From Betaproteobacteria bacterium (lineage in GTDB: Bacteria > Pseudomonadota > Gammaproteobacteria > Burkholderiales > Burkholderiaceae_C): DNA of 64,000 bases. Location of the stretch: contig JANXSZ010000021.1 of assembly GCA_025356445.1 (NCBI GenBank), positions 1 to 64,000 of the forward strand, read 5' to 3'. Below the pieces are notes generated by a model. The model was not told the DNA's origin. It worked only from the letters and a program-made list of their open reading frames with translations, and did not search any database. Position 1 is the first letter of the stretch; every line of letters starts with the position of its first letter. A program made the position numbers and the translations under genes. Positions 46,331 through 54,984 of this stretch are shown piece by piece.

Positions 46331-47314
46331 TCAATCCAGTTTGATGTCGCGGGCTTTGATGAGGGCGTGCCACTTCTTGCGTTCAGCGTCGGTGTAGCGC
46401 GTCATGTCGGCAGCGTTGGTGGGGCGGGCTTCCCAGCCGGCATCGAACAATTTTTGGCGCACTGTTGGGTCAGCCAGGGCTTTTTGCAGGTCGGCACTCA
46501 GTCGTGCTTGCAGGTCTTTGGGGGTGGCGGCGGGAGCCACCAAGCCTTGCCATGTGTAGGCTTCCACGCCTGCAAAGCCGAGTTCTTTGGCGGTGGGGAT
46601 GTTGGGTAACTGGGGGATGCGCTCCGCCGACATGGCCAGCAGCGGGATGACTTTGCCCGCCTTCACCGCGCTGATACCGCTGGGCAAGTCCAGCATCATC
46701 AGCGGAATTTGCCCACCCATCAGGTCTTGGATGGCCTGTGCGCCGCCTTTGTAGGGGATATGCGCGACCGTGACACCGGCTTCGCGCTGGAACAGCTCCA
46801 TCGCCAAGTGGTGCGGGCTGCCGGTGCCGACCGAGGCCATGCTGAGCTTGCCTGGGTCACGCTTCAGGGCCTCCATCAGCGCTTTGGCATCAGGGATGCC
46901 CGCGTTGGTGGCGGCGGTGATGATGAGCGGAGAGCGGCCCATCATGCCGAGCAGGGCGAAGTCTTTTTCCGCGTCGTAAGGCAGCTTTTTGTAGAGCGCG
47001 GGGTTGTAGACCAGCACGCCGTTGTCAGCGGAGAACACGGTGTAGCCGTCACCGGGTGAGCGGGCCACGTTCTCTGACGCGATGATCGCGCCTGCACCGG
47101 GGCGGTTGTCCACAACCACGGGCTGGCCCAGCAACTGCGAGAGTTGGGCACCTGTGGTGCGGGCCAGGAAATCGGTGCCGCCGCCAGCAGGGTAGCCGAC
47201 CACCCAGCGCACGGGCTTGGTGGGGTAGCTGGGGGCTTGGGCGAAGCTGTGGCTGGCTAAGCCAAGGGTGGCCGCCGCGAGTGAGGTGGCGATGATCTTC
47301 AGGGTGGTGCGCAT
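46331..47314 (-). CDS. Bug-family solute receptor inside the hpa operon
   Basis: This 327-residue periplasmic binding protein has a signal peptide ending SFAQ (about residue 26). The Bug motifs are VGYPAGGGTDFLAR and VDNRPGAGAIIA, followed by VARSPGDGYTVF. It lies between hpaG2 and hpaE, 16 bp before hpaE. It is only moderately similar to the other hpa-linked Bug receptor, so the two are not a recent tandem duplication. The ligand is unknown but probably an aromatic acid used by the operon. Confidence 0.92.
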   Translation of the reverse strand: MRTTLKIIATSLAAATLGLASHSFAQAPSYPTKPVRWVVGYPAGGGTDFLARTTGAQLSQLLGQPVVVDNRPGAGAIIASENVARSPGDGYTVFSADNGVLVYNPALYKKLPYDAEKDFALLGMMGRSPLIITAATNAGIPDAKALMEALKRDPGKLSMASVGTGSPHHLAMELFQREAGVTVAHIPYKGGAQAIQDLMGGQIPLMMLDLPSGISAVKAGKVIPLLAMSAERIPQLPNIPTAKELGFAGVEAYTWQGLVAPAATPKDLQARLSADLQKALADPTVRQKLFDAGWEARPTNAADMTRYTDAERKKWHALIKARDIKLD

Positions 47315-47352
47315 GGTGGCCTTCGGTGCGGTGGAGTGGATCGTTGCGGTAA

Positions 47353-48129
47353 TCAGAAAGCGGCGATGGTGTTGTGCAGGGCACCCAGGGCTTCAATTTC
47401 GGTGACGATCACGTCGCCGGGCTGGCAATCGACCACGCCGTCTGGGGTGCCGGTCAAAATCAAATCACCGGGGGCGAGCGTCATGAAGCTGCTGAAGTAT
47501 TCGATAAGGTAGGGCACATCAAAAATCATGTCGCGGGTGTTGCCGGACTGGGTAACTTTGCCGTTCACCGTGGTTTGTAGGGCTAGGTTCATGGGGTCAG
47601 GCACACCCGCTGCGTCCACCAGCCAAGGGCCGATGGGGGTACAGGTGTCGCGGTTTTTCACGCGCAGATTGGGCCTGTACCAGTTTTCCAGGTAGTCGCG
47701 GATGGCGTAGTCGTTGGCCACGGTGTAGCCCGTCACATAGCCGTAGGCATCGTCGCGTTTGACGTTGCGAGCGGTTTTTCCTATCACCACCACCAGTTCG
47801 CATTCGTAGTGCATGTACTTCACGTCCGCCGGGCGCTGTGTGAAGGCTCGGTGGCCGATCAAACTGCCTTCGCCTTTGATGAACACCAGGGGTTCTTCGG
47901 GCGCTTTGAATTCCAGCTCTTTGGCGTGGTCGGCATAGTTCAGACCCAGTGCGAGGATGGTGCGCGGGCGGGGCGTGGGTGCCAGCGGCGGCAGCCAGAC
48001 CACGTCGTCAAAAGCGACGGTGCGGCCATCGTCCAGGCGCAATTGATTTCCCAATGGGCCAGCGACTTCGATGGCATGGTGGATGGCTCCGGCATAGGCC
48101 ACGCGGGCATGTTTTTGGGCATGTTTCAT
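47353..48129 (-). CDS. hpaG2: HpaG2: isomerase/decarboxylase C-terminal subunit
   Basis: This 258-residue fumarylacetoacetate-hydrolase-fold protein corresponds to the C-terminal half of E. coli HpaG, which decarboxylates 5-oxopent-3-ene-1,2,5-tricarboxylate. Motifs are ILALGLNYADHAKELEFKAP, the metal site YECELVVVIGK, GYTVANDYAIRDYLENWYRP and LILTGTPDGV. Its ATG overlaps the hpaG1 stop (ATGA), so the two halves are co-translated as separate chains. Confidence 0.94.
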   Translation of the reverse strand: MKHAQKHARVAYAGAIHHAIEVAGPLGNQLRLDDGRTVAFDDVVWLPPLAPTPRPRTILALGLNYADHAKELEFKAPEEPLVFIKGEGSLIGHRAFTQRPADVKYMHYECELVVVIGKTARNVKRDDAYGYVTGYTVANDYAIRDYLENWYRPNLRVKNRDTCTPIGPWLVDAAGVPDPMNLALQTTVNGKVTQSGNTRDMIFDVPYLIEYFSSFMTLAPGDLILTGTPDGVVDCQPGDVIVTEIEALGALHNTIAAF

Positions 48130-48803
48130 GCGGACTCCGCGATCAAGGTGTTGGTGAGGGTGGCAAAGCCGGGGGCGCTGAGGGTGATGCTGTCGCCCAC
48201 ACGGGCGTGGGGGCGGTTGGCGTCGCAGCCCAGCAGCAGCACATCCCCTGCACGCAGGGTCATGAAGGCGCTGACGTCCGCCAGCAGTTGTGCGGCGTGG
48301 CGTACGAGGTGGGCGAATTGCACGGTCTGACGCAGCTCGCCGTTAATGCGGACTTCGAGCACAAATTGCGCTGGGTCAACGACCGCACTGGCAGGCCGCA
48401 GCGTGTCGCTCAGGCCTAAAAATCCATCCAGACATTTGAATTTGACTGGCGGGCGGAAAAAGCTGGGATGCGGCACGGACAGGTCGTTCACCAGCACATA
48501 ACCTGCTACTGAATTGAGAGCGTCTTGTGCCTGTCCCATGCGCAGATCCTGCCCCATCACCATGGCGATGCTGGCACCGATCTCCACCTTGGCCACACGC
48601 GCAGGCACCGGGATGGCGGTGCCACTGGGGCTCCAGGTATTGGCGGGTTTGACGTAGAGCACGGGTGCTTGGGGTGGCGCTTTGTAGGGGGCGTGTCCCA
48701 TTTGTGGCGCCATCGCTTCGGCTTCGGTGCGGAAGTTCAGCAGCACGCCGTATACCGTGCCGGTGGGTAAATAGGCCTTCAGGGGATGCAGGGGGATGCT
48801 CAT
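48126..48803 (-). CDS. hpaG1: HpaG1: isomerase/decarboxylase N-terminal subunit
   Basis: This 225-residue FAH-fold protein corresponds to the N-terminal half of E. coli HpaG. Motifs are TGTVYGVLLNFRTEAEAMAP, VLYVKPANTWSPSGTAIPVP and the metal-site Glu in KVEIGASIAMVMG. LVNDLSVPHPSFFRPPVKFK and VLLLGCDANRPHARVGD follow. It overlaps hpaG2 by 4 bp downstream and hpaR by 4 bp upstream, giving three coupled genes in a row. Confidence 0.92.
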   Translation of the reverse strand: MSIPLHPLKAYLPTGTVYGVLLNFRTEAEAMAPQMGHAPYKAPPQAPVLYVKPANTWSPSGTAIPVPARVAKVEIGASIAMVMGQDLRMGQAQDALNSVAGYVLVNDLSVPHPSFFRPPVKFKCLDGFLGLSDTLRPASAVVDPAQFVLEVRINGELRQTVQFAHLVRHAAQLLADVSAFMTLRAGDVLLLGCDANRPHARVGDSITLSAPGFATLTNTLIAESA

Positions 48804-49231
48804 GGTTGCTCCAGTTCAATCAAATCGTCCAGCAGCGCATAAAGCTGCGCGAGTTTGTCCGCACCGATGGACTTTTCGAGCCAGTCGTAGTGCGCCTCAA
48901 TCGTGTGCGACAGCCGCTGCACCAGCTTCAAGCCTTTGGCCGTGGCTTCGACCACGGTGCTTCGCTGGTCTTGTGGATCACGCTGGCGGGCAATCAGGCC
49001 GTCGCGCTCCATGCGTGTCAGCACGCCAGTCAGGCTGGGCCCAAGGATGAACGCCTCACGCGCAATCCGCCCAGTCTCCACGCTGCCATGCTCGCCCAAC
49101 ACCCGTAACACCCGCCATTGCGGATCAGACAAGCCGTGGACGCGCAAGCCAGGTCGGTAATGCGTCATCACGGCTTCACGGGCTTGCAGCAGCAGGCTGG
49201 GAAGGTTGCGGTGGGTGAAGGGCTGGGTCAC
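48800..49231 (-). CDS. hpaR: MarR-family regulator HpaR
   Basis: This 143-residue winged-helix repressor of the homoprotocatechuate operon shows the MarR core LSDPQWRVLRVLGEHGSVET, LGPSLTGVLTRMERDGLIAR and RDPQDQRSTVVEATAKG. It starts with GTG at 49231 and has no evident ribosome-binding site. The stop overlaps hpaG1 (ATGA). A perfect 9-bp-arm palindrome 17 bp upstream is a probable autoregulatory operator. The inducer is expected to be hydroxyphenylacetate or homoprotocatechuate. Confidence 0.93.
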   Translation of the reverse strand: MTQPFTHRNLPSLLLQAREAVMTHYRPGLRVHGLSDPQWRVLRVLGEHGSVETGRIAREAFILGPSLTGVLTRMERDGLIARQRDPQDQRSTVVEATAKGLKLVQRLSHTIEAHYDWLEKSIGADKLAQLYALLDDLIELEQP

Positions 49232-49247
49232 GGTGGAGTTTTGTGGT

Positions 49248-49269
49248 TTTATTTAATATGTTAAATAAA
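49248..49269 (-). promoter_or_regulatory. Probable HpaR operator (22-bp palindrome)
   Basis: TTTATTTAA-TATG-TTAAATAAA is a perfect inverted repeat with 9-bp arms and 4-nt spacer, AT-rich in a GC-rich region. It lies 17 bp upstream of hpaR, the first gene of the operon. Binding is inferred. Confidence 0.7.
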
Positions 49270-49417
49270 TTTTAGACGATGTGACTTTGGCAGAACTACG
49301 TGATTACCCTTGGTCTGTTTTGGTGCTGACCTGTTCAAGCGGCTTGGAACGGGAGTGCTATCGTGCTGGGCTGTGCAGCCGCAGTGCTCGCTGTTATTCC
49401 TCTTGATGTGAATGCCC

Positions 49418-50785
49418 ATGGCCAAAGAAAAATCTATCTACACCTGTACCGACTGCGGTGGCACCAGCGTCAAATGGCTGGGCAAATGTCCGCATTGCAA
49501 TGCCTGGAACACGCTGATTGAGTCCGCTGCCGAATCCAATGCGCCGGTGAAAAACCGTTTTGCTTCGCTCGCCAAAACCGCGGCCGTCATGCGGCTGGGG
49601 GACATTGAGGCGACGGACATGGCGCGTACGCCTACGGGGCTGGAAGAGCTTGACCGGGTGCTGGGCGGTGGCGTGGTCGAAGGGGGTGTTGTGCTGATTG
49701 GTGGTGATCCTGGCATCGGCAAATCCACGCTGCTGCTGCAAGCCTTGGACGCTTTGCAGCGTGCTGGCGCTGAAACGCTGTACGTGACGGGTGAAGAAAG
49801 CGGGGCGCAGGTGGCGCTGCGGGCGCAGCGGCTGGGGTTGTTGGGCAGTCAGGTGAAGGTGCTGGCTGAGATTCAGCTCGACAAAATCATCTCTACGCTC
49901 AACACCACCTTGCCTGCGATTGCGGTGATTGATTCGATTCAAACGGTGTATTCCGACCAGTTGACCTCTGCACCCGGCTCCGTGGCGCAGGTGCGCGAGT
50001 GCGCGGCGCACTTGACGCGCATGGCCAAGGCCAGTGGGGTGTGTATCGTGCTGGTGGGCCATGTGACCAAAGAGGGCGCGCTGGCAGGGCCGCGTGTGCT
50101 GGAGCACATGGTGGACACGGTGCTGTACTTTGAAGGCGACACGCATTCGAGTTTTCGCCTGGTGCGGGCCATCAAAAACCGCTTTGGTGCGGTGAATGAA
50201 ATCGGCGTGTTCGCCATGACGGAAAAGGGCTTGAAGGGCGTGACCAACCCCAGCGCTATCTTTTTGAGCCAGCACAGCGAACCGGTGCCCGGCAGTTGCG
50301 TGCTGGTTACGCTGGAGGGCACGCGGCCCATGCTGGTGGAAATTCAGGCGCTGGTGGACAGCGGCGGCCCCAGTCCACGCCGCCTCTCGGTGGGACTCGA
50401 CCGTGACCGGCTGGCGATGCTGCTCGCGGTGCTGCACCGGCACGCAGGCGTGGCGTGCATGGATCAGGATGTGTTCGTGAACGCGGTAGGCGGGGTGCGC
50501 ATCAGCGAACCGGCGGCGGATTTGAGCGTGATGCTGGCGATCACGTCCAGCCTGCGTGGCAAACCGCTGCCCAAAGGCTTTTTTGCATTCGGTGAAGTGG
50601 GACTGGCGGGTGAGGTTCGCCCAGCGCCGCGTGGGCAAGAGCGCCTGAAGGAAGCCGCCAAGCTGGGCTTCAGTGTGGCCGTGGTGCCCAAAGCGAATGC
50701 ACCCAAGAAGCCGATTGAGGGCTTGACCATCCACGCAGTGGAGCGCATTGAGCAGGCGATGGAGATTGTGCGCAGCATGGGGTGA
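49418..50785 (+). CDS. radA: DNA repair protein RadA
   Basis: This 455-residue RecA-like branch-migration helicase acts in recombinational repair. It has an N-terminal zinc finger (CTDC ... CPHC at about 10-27), Walker A GGDPGIGKSTLLL, the RadA-specific KNRFG motif (IKNRFGAVNEIG) and a Lon-like C-terminal domain with VGGVRISEPAADLSVMLAI. The start at 49418 gives the standard MAKEKS; an ATG two codons earlier (49412) is also possible. It is divergent from the hpa operon. Confidence 0.96.
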   Translation: MAKEKSIYTCTDCGGTSVKWLGKCPHCNAWNTLIESAAESNAPVKNRFASLAKTAAVMRLGDIEATDMARTPTGLEELDRVLGGGVVEGGVVLIGGDPGIGKSTLLLQALDALQRAGAETLYVTGEESGAQVALRAQRLGLLGSQVKVLAEIQLDKIISTLNTTLPAIAVIDSIQTVYSDQLTSAPGSVAQVRECAAHLTRMAKASGVCIVLVGHVTKEGALAGPRVLEHMVDTVLYFEGDTHSSFRLVRAIKNRFGAVNEIGVFAMTEKGLKGVTNPSAIFLSQHSEPVPGSCVLVTLEGTRPMLVEIQALVDSGGPSPRRLSVGLDRDRLAMLLAVLHRHAGVACMDQDVFVNAVGGVRISEPAADLSVMLAITSSLRGKPLPKGFFAFGEVGLAGEVRPAPRGQERLKEAAKLGFSVAVVPKANAPKKPIEGLTIHAVERIEQAMEIVRSMG

Positions 50786-50811
50786 GGCGAATCGCTTCGC
50801 CTTGTTGTTGG
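50785..50811 (+). terminator. Possible terminator after radA
   Basis: A perfect 7-bp stem AGGCGAA / TTCGCCT with loop TCGC directly follows the radA stop. It is followed by the T-rich but interrupted TGTTGTTGG, so it is a weak candidate. Confidence 0.45.
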
Positions 50812-50911
50812 TGTCCCTGCCCGATTAAACTGTGGGGTTGCATTGCGCCACAACAGCGCAATAACGGCGTCGCAACACTCCGCAACACACAAGTACAGGA
50901 ATTTTGGGTCT

Positions 50912-51331
50912 ATGAATTTTCACAAAGCCATGGTGGGCACAGGTGTGCTGGCGTTGATGGGTGCCGCGTGGTACAGCTACCGCTGGGCGGGCGTCGCTTT
51001 GGTCGGTTCGGCAGCGGTGATGTGGATACTGTTGCACTTCACGCGGTCGTTGCAGGTGCTTAAACGCGCTACCAACCGGCCTATCGGCAGCGTTTCCAGC
51101 GCTGTCATGCTGAATGCCAAGCTCAAAACCGGCGTCTCGCTGCTGCATGTGATTGCGATGACCAAAAGCCTGGGGCTACAGCAATCTGCCAAAGACACCC
51201 AGCCCGAAGTATTTCGCTGGAAAGACGCTGGCGAGTCGCATGTGACTTGCGAATTTCGCGCCGGCAAGCTGACTACCTGGTCGCTGTTTCGCCCGGCGCA
51301 AACGGACGATGCGTCCACCCCAGCCCCGTAA
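50912..51331 (+). CDS. Hypothetical membrane protein
   Basis: This 139-residue protein has two close N-terminal membrane helices (about 6-20 and 23-43, separated by YSYRW) and a soluble tail. The tail contains PIGSVSSAVMLNAKLKTGVS and LHVIAMTKSLG. I recognise no domain. The start at 50912 (MNFHKAMVGTG) was chosen because it gives the membrane segment at the N-terminus; an upstream ATG at 50843 lacks support. It sits between radA and ilvE, and its role is unknown. Confidence 0.7.
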   Translation: MNFHKAMVGTGVLALMGAAWYSYRWAGVALVGSAAVMWILLHFTRSLQVLKRATNRPIGSVSSAVMLNAKLKTGVSLLHVIAMTKSLGLQQSAKDTQPEVFRWKDAGESHVTCEFRAGKLTTWSLFRPAQTDDASTPAP

Positions 51332-51368
51332 AATTCAGCCACAAACTTTACCCTATAAGGAATTCCCG

Positions 51369-52316
51369 ATGAGCCTACCCCCAAGCATGGCCGACCGCGA
51401 CGGCAAAATCTGGATGGACGGCCAGATGGTCGAATGGCGCGATGCCAAAATCCATGTGCTGAGCCACACCTTGCACTACGGCTGTGGTGCGTTTGAAGGC
51501 GTCCGTGCCTATAAAACGGCTGATGGGACGGCGATTTTCCGCTTGGAAGAGCACACCGAGCGCTTGTTTAACAGCGCCAAAATCCTGCGCATGAAGATCC
51601 CCTTCAGCAAGCAAGAGGTGATGGATGCGCAATGCGCCGTGGTGCGCGAGAACAAACTGGAAAGTGGCTACCTGCGCCCGCTGACCTGGATTGGCTCGCA
51701 AAAGTTGGGCGTTTCCCCCAAGGGCAACACCATCCATTTGATGGTCGCCGCTTGGGAATGGGGCGCGTATCTGGGTGAAGAAGGTATGCGGCGCGGTATT
51801 CGCGTCAAAACCAGCAGCTACACCCGCCACCACGTCAACATCACGATGACGCAGGCCAAGGCGGTGAGTAACTACACCAATTCCATCCTCGCCAACATGG
51901 AAGCTACCGAAGACGGCTACGATGAAGCGCTGCTGCTCGACAGCTCGGGCTTTGTGTCTGAAGGTGCGGGCGAAAACATCTTTGTCGTGAAAGACGGTGT
52001 GATTTACACCCCCGATTTGTCCGCTGGCGCCTTGAACGGCATCACCCGCAACACCGTGATGCACATCGCCAAAGACCTGGGCCTGGAGGTGGTGCAAAAG
52101 CGCATCACCCGCGACGAGGTGTACATCGCTGACGAAGCCTTCTTCACCGGCACCGCCGCTGAAGTGACGCCGATTCGCGAGCTTGACCGCATTGAGTTGG
52201 GCAAGGGTGACTATGTGGGCAGCCGTGGCCCCATCACCGAAAAAGTCCAAGCGGCGTTCTTTGACATCGTCAATGGCCGCAATCCCCGCTATGCACACTG
52301 GTTGAGCAAAGTATGA
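51369..52316 (+). CDS. ilvE: Branched-chain amino acid aminotransferase IlvE
   Basis: This 315-residue class IV PLP aminotransferase makes and degrades Leu, Ile and Val. Motifs are HTLHYGCGAFEGVRAYKT, the PLP lysine in ITMTQAKAVSNYTNS, the signature LDSSGFVSEGAGENIFVVKD, and FFTGTAAEVTPIRELDR. The start at 51369 follows AAGGA. The stop overlaps the zinc-finger gene (ATGA), so the two are coupled. Confidence 0.95.
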   Translation: MSLPPSMADRDGKIWMDGQMVEWRDAKIHVLSHTLHYGCGAFEGVRAYKTADGTAIFRLEEHTERLFNSAKILRMKIPFSKQEVMDAQCAVVRENKLESGYLRPLTWIGSQKLGVSPKGNTIHLMVAAWEWGAYLGEEGMRRGIRVKTSSYTRHHVNITMTQAKAVSNYTNSILANMEATEDGYDEALLLDSSGFVSEGAGENIFVVKDGVIYTPDLSAGALNGITRNTVMHIAKDLGLEVVQKRITRDEVYIADEAFFTGTAAEVTPIRELDRIELGKGDYVGSRGPITEKVQAAFFDIVNGRNPRYAHWLSKV

Positions 52317-52516
52317 GCACCCCCATCGAACTCCTGGCTGCTGATCTGAACCACCAAGGCGGTGTGTTTTGTCCTTCGTCTAAAGCCGACATGAAAATCT
52401 GGAATACCCATCCCAAGGTGTACTTGGATGTGGCGAAGACGGGTGAAGGCAAGTGCCCTTACTGCGGCACGGTTTACAAGCTGAAGGCAGGTGAGCACTT
52501 CGGTGGTGGCCATTGA
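52313..52516 (+). CDS. Small zinc-finger (CHCC type) domain protein
   Basis: This 67-residue protein has a CHCC-type zinc site (FCPSS near residue 20, HPKVYLDV, CPYCGTVY near 48). It is similar to the NDUFS6-like zinc-finger family found between ilvE and waaF in many betaproteobacteria. Its start overlaps the ilvE stop by 4 bp and its end overlaps the waaF start by 26 bp. The function is not established. Confidence 0.88.
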   Translation: MSTPIELLAADLNHQGGVFCPSSKADMKIWNTHPKVYLDVAKTGEGKCPYCGTVYKLKAGEHFGGGH

Positions 52517-53540
52517 TGCTGCTGTAGTTCGCTCGTTCGTCATCGCTCCCCAATGGATTGGCGACGCGGTGATGACAGAGCCGCTGATGCGCCGTTTGGC
52601 GGCGCGTGGCGAGCGCATCACCGTGGGTGCGTTGCCGTGGGTGGCCCCTGTTTATCGGGCCATGCCGCAGGTAGCGGAGGTGATTGAACTCCCCTTTCGA
52701 CACGGAGGTTTGCAACTCGAAGCACGGCGGGCATGGGCCAAGCGCTTGCGCGGTCAGTTCGATGTTGCTTATGTGTGCCCTAATTCGCTCAAAAGTGCCC
52801 TGCTGCCTTTCTTGGCGGGTATTCCCAAACGGGTTGGCTACACAGGGGAGATGCGCATAGGCCTGCTCACGCACCGCCTCAAAAACCCCGCCAAAAGCCA
52901 GCGCCCGCCTATGGTGGCGTTTTATTCCGCCTTGAGTGGCGAAGAAGCTGAATTCGGGTTTGACCGCCCCCGGTTGCACGCAGATGCGTCTCTCACCTCG
53001 CGCGAGCTGGCTTTACTTGGTTTGCAGCCTCAGGGCTACCATGTGTTTGCACCCGGCGCAGAGTTTGGCCCAGCCAAGCGCTGGCCTGCAGCACACTTCG
53101 CCACGCTGGCGCGTCAGCTGACGTTGCCCGTGGTGCTGCTGGGTTCAGGAAAAGAAGCTGCCTTGTGCGATGAGATCAGCGCTTTGGCCCTTGGGCGGTG
53201 CTTCAATTTCGCAGGACAAACCTCTCTCGAGCAAGCCCTGTCAATGATTGCTGCTAGCAAAAATGCAGTAAGCAACGATTCCGGGCTGATGCACGTTGCT
53301 GCCGCCTATGGTGTGCCGCAGGTGGCGGTGTTCGGTTCGTCCAGCCCTTTGCACACCCCACCGTTGAACGACAAAGCGACGGTGCTGTGGCTTAAAAATG
53401 AACCCAGCTACCGCCCTGCGCTGGACTGCGCGCCGTGCTTTCAGCGTGACTGTCCGCTGGGGCATACACGGTGCTTGAACGATGTGCTTCCCAGCGCGGT
53501 GTTTGCCGCCTTGAACCAGGGCGGTACTGAGCAGGTCTGA
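52491..53540 (+). CDS. waaF: ADP-heptose:LPS heptosyltransferase II WaaF
   Basis: This 349-residue GT9 glycosyltransferase adds the second heptose to the LPS inner core. Motifs are FVIAPQWIGDAVMTEPLMRR, PNSLKSALLPFLAGI, HVFAPGAEFGPAKRWPAAHF and SNDSGLMHVAAAYGVPQVAV. The proposed start is GTG 52491 (MSTSVVAID) after AAGG, overlapping the zinc-finger gene; GTG codons at 52503-52506 are alternatives. It is probably transcribed with ilvE. Confidence 0.93.
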   Translation: MSTSVVAIDAAVVRSFVIAPQWIGDAVMTEPLMRRLAARGERITVGALPWVAPVYRAMPQVAEVIELPFRHGGLQLEARRAWAKRLRGQFDVAYVCPNSLKSALLPFLAGIPKRVGYTGEMRIGLLTHRLKNPAKSQRPPMVAFYSALSGEEAEFGFDRPRLHADASLTSRELALLGLQPQGYHVFAPGAEFGPAKRWPAAHFATLARQLTLPVVLLGSGKEAALCDEISALALGRCFNFAGQTSLEQALSMIAASKNAVSNDSGLMHVAAAYGVPQVAVFGSSSPLHTPPLNDKATVLWLKNEPSYRPALDCAPCFQRDCPLGHTRCLNDVLPSAVFAALNQGGTEQV

Positions 53541-53546
53541 TGGCAG

Positions 53547-54938
53547 TTAAGCCATGCGATCAGGCTTGACCTTGGTGCTTCGCTGCAGGGGCAAGTCAAT
53601 CACGAAGCAAGCGCCTCCCCCGGGGTTGGCTTCGCAGCGTACCGTGCCACCCGTGCGCTCGGTGATCGATTTCACCAGTGCCAGCCCCAAGCCGACGCCG
53701 CCGGATTGCTCGCTGGCCCCAGGCAGGCGGTAAAAGGGCTCAAAAATGCGCTCACGCAAGGTTTCGGGCACGCCTGGGCCGGTATCGCGCACGCAAACGA
53801 TCGCCCTGTCATTTTGGCGTTGCAAGGTGACGGTGATGTCGCCCTGGCTGTAACGGCGGGCATTTTCCAGCAGGTTGCGCACCACGCGGCGCAGCAGCTT
53901 GACCACGCCGTTGACCATGATTGGCGCGGCGTCGGTGCCTGTATTCGGGTTGGCGTCAGGCAGTATTTCCAGCAGTGCGTTGTTGCGGGCGCATTCTTCA
54001 GCGACGAGACCGGTTAAATCCACGGCCTCTACGGTACCCATATCGGCTTCTTTGGCATCCAGGCGGCTGGCAAGCAAAATCTCGTCGATCAACTGGTCGA
54101 GTTCCGCAATGTTGCGCGTGATCTCGTTTTTGAACAGGGGTGACGTTTGCTCACCCATGAGTTCAAGCCCCATGCGGATACGTGTCAGTGGTGAGCGCAA
54201 TTCGTGCGAGGCGTTGGCCAGCAGCGATTTGTGTGACTTCACCAGCGTTTCAATCCGCCCTGCAGCCAAATTGAAACGGGCTGCAAGGTAGCCCACCTCG
54301 TCATTGCCCTGCAACGGTACGCGGGCCGATAAATCGCCGCTGCCCCATTGCTCCACACCATGTTGCAGCGTTTCAAGTCGCTTCGTCAGGCGTCGCACGA
54401 TAGGGTAGGTGGCCAGCGCCACGCCCAAACCCACCATCGCCAGCAGCCAAAAAAAGCCATAGGGGCGGCTGCTGAAGGGCGAGCGCCCGGGGGGGCGAGG
54501 CAAGTGGATATGCAGGATTTGGCCATCTTTCAGCGTGACCAGAAATTCAGGGCCTCTGCCAAAGTTTTGAGCCAAACCGGGACTGACATGCTCTGCGGAG
54601 GGGCTGTCCGGCGATGCGGATGACTGGCCGTCGGGTGGTTCTGGCCTGTCACCGCGCTTTCCTTGTTCGTCTCTTTTGCCCAGTTCGGGCGGTAGGTCCA
54701 TGTCTGCGGAGGGCCTGCGTGCGGAGCGGCGTTGCGCTGATCCAATAATCTCCCCCGCTGTGTTGCGCACATGAACCTCGCTCAGCGGCTGTTCTGCTGC
54801 CAGACGCCACGCCCAGCCGACCAGCAAAATCAACACGGCCACGGCCAGTACCACAGCCAGCCAGATGCGCATGTACAAGCGCTGCGCGAGGTGACGCCAG
54901 CGTCGCCCCAACCGGGATTGAAGCAGGGTGTCGTCCAT
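53547..54938 (-). CDS. Membrane sensor histidine kinase
   Basis: This 463-residue kinase has a first membrane helix at about 23-45 (RIWLAVVLAVAVLILLVG) and a periplasmic loop of about 115 residues rich in Arg/Pro/Ser. The second helix is at about 165-187 (FFWLLAMVGLGVALATYPIV), followed by HAMP. The H-box is LANASHELRSPLTRIRMG and the ATPase motifs are NLLENARRYS, DTGPGVPE and GVGLGLALVKSITE. It lies 46 bp after its probable partner regulator. The loop contains no recognised sensor domain. Confidence 0.94.
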   Translation of the reverse strand: MDDTLLQSRLGRRWRHLAQRLYMRIWLAVVLAVAVLILLVGWAWRLAAEQPLSEVHVRNTAGEIIGSAQRRSARRPSADMDLPPELGKRDEQGKRGDRPEPPDGQSSASPDSPSAEHVSPGLAQNFGRGPEFLVTLKDGQILHIHLPRPPGRSPFSSRPYGFFWLLAMVGLGVALATYPIVRRLTKRLETLQHGVEQWGSGDLSARVPLQGNDEVGYLAARFNLAAGRIETLVKSHKSLLANASHELRSPLTRIRMGLELMGEQTSPLFKNEITRNIAELDQLIDEILLASRLDAKEADMGTVEAVDLTGLVAEECARNNALLEILPDANPNTGTDAAPIMVNGVVKLLRRVVRNLLENARRYSQGDITVTLQRQNDRAIVCVRDTGPGVPETLRERIFEPFYRLPGASEQSGGVGLGLALVKSITERTGGTVRCEANPGGGACFVIDLPLQRSTKVKPDRMA

Positions 54939-54984
54939 GGCGGTCGCTGGTCGCGGGTAGTCGTGAGGGACGCTGTACTGGGCG

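Noticed and set aside
49394-50734. 446-residue open frame antisense to radA
   Set aside because: Its composition (His/Arg/Gln-rich) is typical of antisense shadow frames, and RadA is complete.
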